From AC-32 sp049644305 (GTDB lineage: Bacteria; Actinomycetota; Thermoleophilia; Gaiellales; Gaiellaceae), in contig JBARRQ010000125.1 in NCBI GenBank assembly GCA_049644305.1, forward strand, positions 1 to 33,284: 33,284 nucleotides of DNA, read 5' to 3'. This document shows, in pieces, positions 21,930 to 29,266 of the stretch. Each line of letters starts with the position of its first letter. Position 1 is the stretch's first letter. The notes under the pieces are model-generated. The model did no database searches. It saw only the letters and a program-made list of their open reading frames with translations, and was not told the origin of the DNA. Made by a program: the position numbers and the translations under genes.

Positions 21930-22303
21930 CGAGTGGTCTCCCGCACGATGCGGCCGAGTATGCCGTTGACGAGGCGTCCCGCGTCTTCGGAGGAATACCG
22001 CTTGGCGAGGTTGACGGCCTGGTCGATCGCGACCTCGAGCGGCACCTCGCCGCGGTCCAGCTCGAGGATCGCGAGGCGGAGGATGTTGCGCTCGAGGGCA
22101 CCGAGCCGGTCGGCAGGCCACTCGTCGGAAGCCTCGGTGATCCGGCGATCGAGCTCCTCGTGCCGCTCGACGACCGTCTCTGCGAGCTCGCGCGCATACT
22201 CGTCGACGTCGCCCTCGAAGAGCGAGGTCAGCTCCTGGCCCGTGACGTCCCACTGGTAGAGGAGAACAAGAGCGGTGCGCCGGGCAGCTCTTCGCCCTGC
22301 CAT
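21926..22303 (-). CDS. nusB: Transcription antitermination factor NusB
   Basis: NusB with NusE (S10) binds boxA RNA and supports rRNA antitermination. The 125-residue all-helical protein has GRRAARRTALVLLYQWDVTG at the N-terminus, RLGALERNILRLAILELDRG in the centre and VAIDQAVNLAKRYSSEDAGR then LVNGILGRI at the end, which are the family's best conserved parts. The frame is open upstream, but ATG 22303 fits the family start and shares a base with the asp23 stop (TAATG). A 4-bp overlap joins it to the small coiled-coil gene. Confidence 0.95.
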   Translation of the reverse strand: MAGRRAARRTALVLLYQWDVTGQELTSLFEGDVDEYARELAETVVERHEELDRRITEASDEWPADRLGALERNILRLAILELDRGEVPLEVAIDQAVNLAKRYSSEDAGRLVNGILGRIVRETTR

Positions 22304-22608
22304 TACACGATCTCCTCGACACCGACGTCGACGCGCTCTATTTCGAGCCCGCAGGCGGCGGCGACAGCTTCGGCCACGCGGTGCTGGACGGTCCGAGCAA
22401 GCTCGGGAGCAACCTCGCCGTAGCGAACGGCGAGCTGGAGCGAAACTGACGCACGCCCATCGCCGTGCAGGACCTCGACTGAACGTCGCGGCCGGCGCAC
22501 CATCGCCCCTTCGACGCTCTGGGCGGCGCGGACGACGAGCCCGTTGAGCGCCGCGGACGAGACTGTGATCGAGCCTCTGGCTCCGCGAACGACGAATGGA
22601 TCCGTCAC
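22303..22608 (-). CDS. Asp23/Gls24 family protein
   Basis: The 101-residue protein matches the small Asp23/DUF322 fold: GSITVSSAALNGLVVRAAQS at the N-terminus, VSLQLAVRYGEVAPELARTV in the middle and EIERVDVGVEEIV at the end. In Firmicutes the homologue (YqhY) is encoded next to accC and accB and has been linked genetically to control of acetyl-CoA carboxylase; the same neighbour arrangement here suggests a similar role. GTG start overlaps the accC TGA (GTGA at 22605-22608), and its TAA overlaps the nusB ATG. Confidence 0.88.
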   Translation of the reverse strand: MTDPFVVRGARGSITVSSAALNGLVVRAAQSVEGAMVRRPRRSVEVLHGDGRASVSLQLAVRYGEVAPELARTVQHRVAEAVAAACGLEIERVDVGVEEIV

Positions 22609-23963
22609 GGGCCGATGAGCGCCGGCAGTGCAGCACCCGCTTCGTCGAGGTACGAGGTCGAATAGTGGCCGTTCGCAAAGCCCTCGCTGCGCAGCACGTC
22701 CATCGCCAGCTCCCGCGTCGTCGGGACGCCTTCGATCTGCAGCTCCCCGAGCGCGCGCAGCGCGCGGGCGATCGCCGCCGGTCGCGACTCGTCCCAGACG
22801 ATCAGCTTGCCGAGCAGAGAGTCGTAGTGCGGCGGGACGACCGTCCCCTCCTCGATGTACGTATCGAGCCGTACCCCCGGACCGAGCGGAGGCCGGAAGC
22901 GGGTGATGAGACCCGGCGCCGGAGCGAAATCGCGCGCGGGATCCTCCGCATTGAGGCGCAGCTCGAGCGCGTGGCCTCTGCGTTCTGCCCGGCCCGTCCG
23001 CGCCAGCCGTTCGCCGGAGGCGATGCGCAGCTGCTCGTGCACGATGTCGACACCGGTGACGAGCTCCGTCACAGGGTGCTCCACTTGGAGCCTCGCGTTC
23101 AGCTCGATGAAGTAGAAAGCGCCGTTCGGGCCGAGTAGGAACTCGAACGTGCCCGCGTTGCGGAAGCCGATCGCTTCACAGGCTCGCTCGGCGGCAGACT
23201 CCATCCGCTCGCGGCTATCGGGGGTCAGGGCGGGCGAAGGCGATTCCTCGATCAGCTTCTGGTGTCGTCGCTGAATCGAGCACTCTCGCTCGCCCAGAGT
23301 CAGAACACCGCCGTCGCCGTCGGCGAGCACCTGGATCTCAACATGTCGCGCCGGCGAGATCGCCTTCTCCAGGTAGAGGCTGCCGTCCCCGAACGCGGCC
23401 TCGGCCTCGAGGGCCGCCGTGCCGTAGGCCGATTCGAGCTCGTCCGGGCCGGCCACGAGTCGCATTCCCTTCCCCCCGCCGCCTGCCCTGGCCTTGAGCA
23501 GGACCGGATAGCCAGCCTCCTCCGCGGCAGACTGAGCCTCCTCGAGGCTGGCCGCCCCATCGGTTCCCGGGACGACCGGCACGTCAGCCGCCCGCATCTC
23601 GGCCTTGGCCTGGACCTTGTCGCCCATGCGCGACATCGTCTCCGCGCTCGGGCCGATGAAGACCAGGTCGTTGTCGGCACACGCATCCACGAAGGCAGGG
23701 CTCTCGGCGAGGAACCCCCAGCCGGGGTGGACCGCCTCGCAACCGGTGGTCGTCGCGGCTGCAATGAGTGAGGGGATGCGCAGATAGCTCTCGCTCGCAT
23801 GTGGTGGCCCGACGCACACGGCGCGGTCGGCAAGGCGGACGTGGAACGCGTCGCGGTCCGCGGTCGAGTACACGGCGACCGCCTCGACGTCGCATTCGTG
23901 GAGCGCCCGGATTACGCGGACGGCAACCTCTCCGCGGTTCGCGACGAGTACGCGGCGAAACAT
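22605..23963 (-). CDS. accC: Biotin carboxylase subunit
   Basis: ATP-dependent carboxylation of biotin on a carrier protein, the first half-reaction of acyl-CoA carboxylases. The 452-residue ATP-grasp protein has the N-terminus FRRVLVANRGEVAVRVIRAL, EAVHPGWGFLAESPAF, the Gly-rich loop KARAGGGGKGMRLV, HVEIQVLADGDGGVLTLGER, ECSIQRRHQKLIEESP, and ELNARLQVEHPVTE, where the usual reading is EMNTRIQVEHPVTE; the Asn, Arg and Glu needed for catalysis are kept. Its ATG directly follows the TAG of the fused biotin-carrier gene. No accA/accD is in the window, so the carboxyltransferase partner must be elsewhere. Confidence 0.96.
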   Translation of the reverse strand: MFRRVLVANRGEVAVRVIRALHECDVEAVAVYSTADRDAFHVRLADRAVCVGPPHASESYLRIPSLIAAATTTGCEAVHPGWGFLAESPAFVDACADNDLVFIGPSAETMSRMGDKVQAKAEMRAADVPVVPGTDGAASLEEAQSAAEEAGYPVLLKARAGGGGKGMRLVAGPDELESAYGTAALEAEAAFGDGSLYLEKAISPARHVEIQVLADGDGGVLTLGERECSIQRRHQKLIEESPSPALTPDSRERMESAAERACEAIGFRNAGTFEFLLGPNGAFYFIELNARLQVEHPVTELVTGVDIVHEQLRIASGERLARTGRAERRGHALELRLNAEDPARDFAPAPGLITRFRPPLGPGVRLDTYIEEGTVVPPHYDSLLGKLIVWDESRPAAIARALRALGELQIEGVPTTRELAMDVLRSEGFANGHYSTSYLDEAGAALPALIGP

Positions 23964-25778
23964 CTAGACAGCGTCGAGCGGGGGAAGGGTGACGGGCTCC
24001 AGCTCGAACAGCAGCTGCCCGAATTCGACCGGCTCGGCGTTGCCCACGTGGATTGTGCGCACGACCCCGGCGACGTCCGACTTGATCTCGTTCATCAGCT
24101 TCATCGCCTCGAGGATGCAGAGCGTCTGACCCGGCGCGACCATGTCGCCTTCCTCGACGAACGGCGGCGCTCCCGGTTGCGCAGCGCGGTAGAAGACGCC
24201 GACCATCGGCGCCTCGACGCGGACGGCGCCGTCTGCCTCGGACTGAGACTCGGACGCAGGTTCGCCGCCCGCTTCGAGCTCGTCGGCGGAGGCTGCGAGC
24301 TGCGGGTCAAGCGGCTCCGGCGTCCGGCGTACGGAGACGCGCATGCCGGATTCCTCGATCGTCACCTCGCCGACGCCCGACTCCTGCACGATGCGCACGA
24401 TCTCGCGGATACGCTCGGCGCGGGCCTGGTCGACGCCGCCGGCAGCCAGGCTGTCGTCCCCGTGAGCGCGCCCGCGAATCGTCTTCAGCAGCGGCTCGGC
24501 CTCTTGGCCGAAGAGCGCGAGCAGGAGCAGCTCTTCCTCGCTCGACGCCAACCCCTCGGCCTGCTCCCGCAGCTCGTCCAGGTCCAGCGGCGCCTGCTCG
24601 GACTCGCCTCCATTGGAGACGAGCTCGACGGCACGCCGGACCGCGGGCTCGATAGGGCCCGGAGGGCTCCCGAACCGGCCTTCGATCAGCCCGCGGAGCT
24701 CGTCGACGATGGTCTGGTAGCGGGTAGCCGAGAGGACATGGAGGAGAGCCTGTGAGCCGAGGATCTGGCCGATCGGCGCGGCAAGCGGCGGCCAGCCGAC
24801 CTCCTCGCGGACCCGGGCGAGCTCGTCGAGGACGTCGTCGAGCCGGTCCCCGGCCGCAAGCGCGCGAAGATGCGCATCGAGCGCCGCGACCAGCCCTGAG
24901 GGAAGGCGGCGCTCCGCTGCTCGAACCGCGACCCGCGGCGCAAGCGGCGTAACCGGCTCGTCGCCGATGTGCTCGTTGACGAGCTCGGACGCTCGCCACA
25001 ACGCGTCGACGTTCGCTCCTGTGTCGAGCCCGAGGCCGCTGAGCGCCGTCGCGATCGCCTCCCCGGAGACCCGGTGGATCGCCAGCGCGACCGGGTAGAC
25101 CGCGCAGGCGATCAGGTCGGCGCCTCCGCGCGCCGCCTCGAGGGCTGCCGCCATCGCGTTTCCCGCCGCCCCCTGGCAGTAGAGCCCCACTGGAAGACCG
25201 CTCCTCTCACCGAGCGCCGCCGCCAGCTCCAGCGCCTGCTGCGGCTCCAGCGAGCCCGAGGGATCGTGCACGAGGACGCGCGTCGCGCCCAGATCGGGAA
25301 GCTTCCGGGCCTGCTCTACGAGAGCTTCGACCTCCCCCGTGTAGCCCGAGCCGTACACCAAACCGGCGTCGAATTCGCGGCCTGCCGCCGTGATCGCCTC
25401 GCCCGCCTCACGCAGGTTCTCGACGTCGTTGAGCGGGTCGTGCAGGCGGAAGACTTCAATCCCGCTCTCGGCGGCAGAAGCGACGAACCGGCGGACGAAA
25501 TCGCCCCCGACCGGGCGCGAGCCGACGAGGAAGCGCCCGCGCAGGGCCATTGCGAGAGGCGTCGTCGTGCGGGCGTTCAGCGCCCGGATTCGCTCCCAGG
25601 GGCTCTCGACGCCGCGGTGAACCGCGCTGTCGAAAACTCCACCTCCGGAGACCTCGAGGTAGGCGAGCCCGGCGCCGTCGAGGATCTCGGCGAGCCGCAG
25701 CAAATCGGCCGTCGGCATCCGCCCGGCGAGCGGCTCCTGCCCGAGAAGCCGGATCGTCGTGTCCACGAGCTTGGGCAT
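23964..25778 (-). CDS. Degenerate carboxyltransferase (OadA/PycB-like) fused to an AccB-type biotin carrier
   Basis: Residues 1-440 align by eye with the oxaloacetate decarboxylase alpha / pyruvate carboxylase carboxyltransferase domain (SPWERIRAL, ALRGRFLVGSR, EVFRLHDPLNDVENL, IGQILGSQALLHVLSATRYQ). The metal-binding residues are not kept: the Asp of RDxHQS is L11 (DTTIRLLGQE), the carboxylated Lys of IKDMSG is H171 (LVHDPSG), and the HLH pair is G198/Y200 (VGLYCQG). Residues ~455-487 match the AccB N-terminus (ERIREIVRIVQESGVGEVTI), and 520-593 are a biotinyl domain with the acceptor Lys at 560 in LEAMKLMNEI. It probably serves as the AccB of AccC, with a structural or regulatory N-terminal domain. 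TAGGCT lies 8 bases before the ATG. Confidence 0.85.
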   Translation of the reverse strand: MPKLVDTTIRLLGQEPLAGRMPTADLLRLAEILDGAGLAYLEVSGGGVFDSAVHRGVESPWERIRALNARTTTPLAMALRGRFLVGSRPVGGDFVRRFVASAAESGIEVFRLHDPLNDVENLREAGEAITAAGREFDAGLVYGSGYTGEVEALVEQARKLPDLGATRVLVHDPSGSLEPQQALELAAALGERSGLPVGLYCQGAAGNAMAAALEAARGGADLIACAVYPVALAIHRVSGEAIATALSGLGLDTGANVDALWRASELVNEHIGDEPVTPLAPRVAVRAAERRLPSGLVAALDAHLRALAAGDRLDDVLDELARVREEVGWPPLAAPIGQILGSQALLHVLSATRYQTIVDELRGLIEGRFGSPPGPIEPAVRRAVELVSNGGESEQAPLDLDELREQAEGLASSEEELLLLALFGQEAEPLLKTIRGRAHGDDSLAAGGVDQARAERIREIVRIVQESGVGEVTIEESGMRVSVRRTPEPLDPQLAASADELEAGGEPASESQSEADGAVRVEAPMVGVFYRAAQPGAPPFVEEGDMVAPGQTLCILEAMKLMNEIKSDVAGVVRTIHVGNAEPVEFGQLLFELEPVTLPPLDAV

Positions 25779-25786
25779 GCCGGGGG

Positions 25787-25792
25787 AGCCTA
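25787..25792 (-). promoter_or_regulatory. Leaderless -10 box for the biotin-carrier fusion/accC operon (TAGGCT)
   Basis: TAGGCT ends 8 bases before the ATG of the fusion gene, in the 28-bp gap after efp. It suggests that the fusion-accC-asp23-nusB run can be transcribed separately from efp. Confidence 0.55.
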
Positions 25793-25806
25793 GCGCCGTG
25801 TCGGAG

Positions 25807-26373
25807 CTAGGCTCGCGAGATGTAGCGGCCCTCGCGTGGATCGACCTTGATCCGGTCGCCCACGTTCACGAACAGCGGCACTTGCACGACCGCGCCCGTC
25901 TCGAGCTTCGCCGGCTTCGTCACGTTCGAGACCGTGTCGCCGCGCACGCCCGGCTCCGTCTCGGCGACCGCGAGCTCGACCGCAGAGGGGAGCTGAATGC
26001 CCGCCGGCCGCCGGTCGACCCAGAGCACCTGGACGGAGCTCGACGGCTCCAGGTACGGCAGTGCCTCGGAGACCGCTGCGCGCGAGAGCGAGAACTGCTC
26101 GTAGGTTTCGCTGTCCATGAAGACCACCTCGTCGCCGGCGTCGTAGAGGTACTGCACGTCCTTCACCTCGGTGTGCACGCGCGGGAACTTCTCGCCGGCC
26201 CGAAAGGTCTTGTCGACGACGGCGCCGGAGTCCAGATTGCGCAGCCTGGACCGCACGAACGCGCCGCCCTTGCCGGGCTTGACGTGCTGGAACTCGAGGA
26301 TGCGCCAGACGGCGCCCTCGAGCTCGATGTGCATTCCGTTGCGAAACTGGTTGGTGGAGACCGTCTCGGCCAC
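25807..26373 (-). CDS. efp: Translation elongation factor P
   Basis: EF-P binds ribosomes stalled at polyproline stretches and helps peptide-bond formation. The 188-residue protein has the three-barrel layout: KOW-like domain I with QHVKPGKGGAFVRSRLRN, whose tip PGKGGA carries the Lys at the functional position, then an OB domain and the C-terminal GDTVSNVTKPAKLETGAVVQ and VPLFVNVGDRIKVD. Start GTG 26373, with TAGACT 8 bases before. It lies between pepQ and the biotin-carrier fusion, matching the pepQ-efp-accB order of Firmicutes. Confidence 0.97.
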   Translation of the reverse strand: MAETVSTNQFRNGMHIELEGAVWRILEFQHVKPGKGGAFVRSRLRNLDSGAVVDKTFRAGEKFPRVHTEVKDVQYLYDAGDEVVFMDSETYEQFSLSRAAVSEALPYLEPSSSVQVLWVDRRPAGIQLPSAVELAVAETEPGVRGDTVSNVTKPAKLETGAVVQVPLFVNVGDRIKVDPREGRYISRA

Positions 26374-26381
26374 GGCGCCCG

Positions 26382-26387
26382 AGTCTA
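26382..26387 (-). promoter_or_regulatory. Leaderless -10 box for efp (TAGACT)
   Basis: TAGACT ends 8 bases before the efp GTG. Its first three bases are also the stop codon of pepQ, so a chance match is possible. Confidence 0.4.
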
Positions 26388-27422
26388 GTCGACGGTTACG
26401 GGATCCTTGGTGAACGTGGTCAGGACCTCGGGACCGTCGTCGCCGACGACTACGAGATCCTCGATCCGGATTCCCCCGAGGCCCTCGAGATAGATCCCCG
26501 GCTCGACGGTGACGACGTTTCCGGCGGCGAGCGTGTCGCGGGACTCGCGGCTCAGCCGCGGCGCCTCGTGGACCTCGAGGCCAACACCGTGACCGAGTCC
26601 GTGGCCGAACGCGTCGCCGAAGCCGGCGGCTTCGATGACGTTGCGGGCCGCGGCGTCCGCGTCTACTCCGCTCGTGCCCGCGCGAACCGCTCCGAGACCC
26701 GCCGCCTGGCCTTCGAGGCAGGCCTCATACGCCTCCCGCAGGCGATCCGGTAGCGGACCGGTGGAGAACGTGCGCGTGCAGTCGGCGCAGTAGCCGTCGA
26801 CGCGGGCGCCGGCGTCGATGACGACCGTCTGGCCCGGCTCGAGCCGTGTAACGCCAGGGCGGGCATGTGGACGGGCGCTGCCGGCGCCGGCGGCGACGAT
26901 GGTCTCGAAGGCCGGGCCAGCAGCTTCGAGCTTGTGGAAGAGCTCGTCCATCAGCCACGCGAGCTCCCGTTCTGTGCGGCCGGTGAACTGCTCCCCCGCG
27001 AGCCGCTCGTACGCCTCGTTCGTGATTGCCGCCGCCCGCCGGATCGCCTCGAGCTCGCTGTCGTCCTTCACCGCGCGCAGCGCCTCGACGAGCCCGCGCC
27101 GGGGGACGAGGTCCAGACCGCCGCCGGAGAGCGTCTCGTACTGCGCGTAGGTGAGCGCGTCGGCCTCGAACCCGATCCGGCCGGAGAGCCGCTCGGCGAG
27201 GTCTGACCACAGGTTGCGCTTGGTCTCGACGAACTCGACGGTCTCCAGAGCGCGGCCCGCCTCGGCGTAACGGAAGTCGCTGTAGACAAACGCCCGCTCG
27301 GGCTCTACCAACAGGGCCGCGTTCGAGCTGGAGAAGCCGGTCAGGTAGCGGATGTTCGCTTCGCCTGCGACGAGCAGCGGCTCCTCGAGCCCCGCGCGGA
27401 GTCGCTCGACACGCTCCTTCAC
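26385..27422 (-). CDS. M24 family Xaa-Pro peptidase
   Basis: A 345-residue metallopeptidase with the creatinase/prolidase layout. The N-terminal domain (VAGEANIRYLTGFSSSNAAL) precedes the pita-bread catalytic domain. Metal ligands appear as VVIDAGARVDGYCADCTRTF (two Asp), FGHGLGHGVGLEVHEAP (His), VVTVEPGIYLEG (Glu) and GIRIEDLVVVG (Glu). It should cleave Xaa-Pro peptides. The frame is open 107 codons upstream inside aroQ, but GTG 27422 starts at the family N-terminus and overlaps the aroQ TGA (GTGA). The order aroQ-pepQ-efp is common in Firmicutes. It could be named pepQ or ypdF; these cannot be separated here. Confidence 0.93.
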   Translation of the reverse strand: MKERVERLRAGLEEPLLVAGEANIRYLTGFSSSNAALLVEPERAFVYSDFRYAEAGRALETVEFVETKRNLWSDLAERLSGRIGFEADALTYAQYETLSGGGLDLVPRRGLVEALRAVKDDSELEAIRRAAAITNEAYERLAGEQFTGRTERELAWLMDELFHKLEAAGPAFETIVAAGAGSARPHARPGVTRLEPGQTVVIDAGARVDGYCADCTRTFSTGPLPDRLREAYEACLEGQAAGLGAVRAGTSGVDADAAARNVIEAAGFGDAFGHGLGHGVGLEVHEAPRLSRESRDTLAAGNVVTVEPGIYLEGLGGIRIEDLVVVGDDGPEVLTTFTKDPVTVD

Positions 27423-27850
27423 GACCGGCGCTCTGCCACGAACTCGAGCGCCTCCCGGTAGCCGTCCGGGCCCTTGCCGATGATCCGCGCCGCGGTCACA
27501 TCGGCGACAACGGAGTGCCGCCGCCATTCCTCGCGCTCGTCGATGTTCGAGAGGTGCACTTCGACGACCGGCACCTCGAAGAGCTCGAGCGCATCCCGAA
27601 TCGCGTAGCTGTAGTGCGACCACGCTCCGGGATTGACGACGACACCCACCGCCCAGTCGAGCGCGTCGTGACAGTAGGCGACGAACACGCCCTCGCTGTT
27701 CGTGTGCCGGCAATCGGCGATGAGCTCGAGCTCCATGGCCCATTCGTAGATGCGGCTCTCAAGCTGGTTCAGGCTTATCCCGCCGTAGAGGCTCGGGTCG
27801 CGCCGGTGCAGCATGTCGATGTTGACGCCGTTGAAGACGGCCACACGCAT
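27419..27850 (-). CDS. aroQ: Type II 3-dehydroquinate dehydratase, divergent
   Basis: Converts 3-dehydroquinate to 3-dehydroshikimate in the shikimate pathway. The 143-residue protein has the type II flavodoxin-like fold. Catalytic Tyr is Y22 in RRDPSLYGG and catalytic His is H79 in NPGAWSHYSYAIRDAL. H61 and N51 of HTNSEG, and VEVHLSNIDEREEW, are also kept. It is unusual: NGPNLNLLG is NGVNIDMLH, QSNHEG is HTNSEG, and the Asp usually preceding the GIxIN strand is V68. It probably still works as the only dehydroquinase in this aro cluster, but a related function is possible. ATG 27850 is 6 bases after TAGAGT. Confidence 0.85.
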   Translation of the reverse strand: MRVAVFNGVNIDMLHRRDPSLYGGISLNQLESRIYEWAMELELIADCRHTNSEGVFVAYCHDALDWAVGVVVNPGAWSHYSYAIRDALELFEVPVVEVHLSNIDEREEWRRHSVVADVTAARIIGKGPDGYREALEFVAERRS

Positions 27851-27856
27851 GAAACG

Positions 27857-27862
27857 ACTCTA
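27857..27862 (-). promoter_or_regulatory. Leaderless -10 box for aroQ (TAGAGT)
   Basis: TAGAGT ends 6 bases before the aroQ ATG; its TAG is the aroKB stop codon. It suggests an internal promoter for aroQ-pepQ. Confidence 0.4.
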
Positions 27863-29266
27863 CTCGGCGATCAGCTCGTCCAGAGCTGCGCGGATCCGCT
27901 CCTCCTCGACCTCGGCTCCGGTCACCGGCTTCCCCGGCCCCTCGAGCAGCACGAGACGCGGCCTTCCGTCGCGGGCCTTCTTGTCACGAGCGAGCGCGGC
28001 CCACGCCGCGTCGCGGTCGACCCGCACGGGCTCCGGGCCGAGCACGTCCTCCACCGCGCTTGTGTCGAGACCGGAGAGCCGCAGCGCCGCGAGCAACCCG
28101 AGCGCCACTGCGTCGCCATGGCTTACCTGCTGGTAGCCCCCGGCCGCCTCGAGCGCATGCGCGAACGTGTGCCCGAGGTTGAGCACCGCCCGCTCGCCTC
28201 GCTCGAACGGGTCGCGCAGGCAAACGGCGGCCTTGTAGGCGGCGCACCGGCGCACGAGCTCGATCTCCGGCAGCTCCCACAGCGCCTCGCCCGCGAGCAG
28301 CCCGGTCTTGACGACCTCGGCCATGCCCGCGCGTCGCTCGCGTTCCGGCAGCGTCCCGAGGAGGCTCGGATCGATCACCGTCGTCACCGGCCAGTGAAAC
28401 GCGCCAGCGAGGTTCTTCCCGTCCGGCAGGTTGAGCGCGGTCTTACCGCCGATCGCCGCGTCGACCTGTCCGACCAGCGTGGTCGGAACGACAACCCACG
28501 GCAGGCCGCGCAAGTACGTGGCGGCCGCGAAGCCGGCGGCGTCGGTCGTGCAGCCGCCGCCGAACGCCACGATCGTGCCGTCCCGGTCCAGCCGCAGCTC
28601 CCGCCAAATCCGCTCGACTGCGCGCAGGCTCTTCGCCTCTTCCCCGGCACGCAACGCGTGCACCGGCGCCTCGAGCGGCGGCCGGTGGAGCTCGAGCACG
28701 GCGGCGTCGGCGATGAGCTCCAGCTCCCCCGCGGGCACGAGCTCGGCCAGGCGCCCGAGCGCTCCCTCCTCGACCACGATCCCTGCGGCGGCCAGCACGA
28801 TCTCGTCGGCATCCGCGGCGGTGACGTCGGCGCACTCCATGTAGAGCGGCCGGCGGCGGTTGTAGAGCGTGCGGAAGCTCTCCTCGTCGCCTGCCAGCGG
28901 ACGAGAGGTTCCCCCCGCCCGCCCCCAGGCAGTCTGAGGCTCGACGTCGACGTGGACGGTCAGCGCGTGCTCGCGGAGCGCCCGGCGGATCTTCGGCGTC
29001 TCCACGGCACCGCCGCCGAGCGCTAGCACCGCCGGACGGTCATTCTCCAGGACGTCGATCGTCGCCTCGGCCTCCAGGACGCGAAACTCGGCCTCGCCGC
29101 GCTGCTCGAACAGCTCGGGGATCGTACGGCGGACCGACCGCTCCAGCTCGCGGTCGAGATCGACGAGACGACGGCCGAGCCGCTGCCCGACCTCGGCGCC
29201 GAGCATGGACTTGCCCGCGCCCATGAACCCCACCAGCGCGACGTGCCGGTCTAGCGCATGCGCCAA
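27860..29266 (-). CDS. Fused shikimate kinase / 3-dehydroquinate synthase
   Basis: One 468-residue chain holds two shikimate enzymes. Residues 1-165 are shikimate kinase (AroK): P-loop GFMGAGKS at 13-20, VDLDRELE, RGEAEFRVLE, LALGGGAVETP and the lid/adenine part SRPLAGDEES and NRRRPLY. Residues ~180-468 are dehydroquinate synthase (AroB): FGGGCTTDAAGFAAATYLRG, GGKTALNLPDGKNLAGAF, zinc ligands in AGMAEVVKTGL (E317), LNLGHTFAHALE and VSHGDAVALGL. The AroB part lacks about 60 residues of the usual NAD-domain N-terminus. The TTG start at 29264-29266 lies inside aroC (16-bp overlap) and is needed to keep the first kinase strand. aroK-aroB fusions are known in some Actinobacteria. Confidence 0.95.
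   Translation of the reverse strand: MAHALDRHVALVGFMGAGKSMLGAEVGQRLGRRLVDLDRELERSVRRTIPELFEQRGEAEFRVLEAEATIDVLENDRPAVLALGGGAVETPKIRRALREHALTVHVDVEPQTAWGRAGGTSRPLAGDEESFRTLYNRRRPLYMECADVTAADADEIVLAAAGIVVEEGALGRLAELVPAGELELIADAAVLELHRPPLEAPVHALRAGEEAKSLRAVERIWRELRLDRDGTIVAFGGGCTTDAAGFAAATYLRGLPWVVVPTTLVGQVDAAIGGKTALNLPDGKNLAGAFHWPVTTVIDPSLLGTLPERERRAGMAEVVKTGLLAGEALWELPEIELVRRCAAYKAAVCLRDPFERGERAVLNLGHTFAHALEAAGGYQQVSHGDAVALGLLAALRLSGLDTSAVEDVLGPEPVRVDRDAAWAALARDKKARDGRPRLVLLEGPGKPVTGAEVEEERIRAALDELIAE

Noticed and set aside
22304..22678. Long upstream extension of NusB
   Set aside because: It overlaps asp23 and accC in a shifted frame and is Arg-rich; ATG 22303 with TAATG coupling fits NusB exactly.
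27423..27743. 107-codon N-terminal extension of the M24 peptidase
   Set aside because: It lies fully inside aroQ in another frame, and GTG 27422 starts at the family N-terminus with a GTGA overlap.
27515..29026. 503-codon plus-strand open frame
   Set aside because: Antisense shadow of aroQ and aroKB, with no recognisable domain and no promoter-like box at its start.
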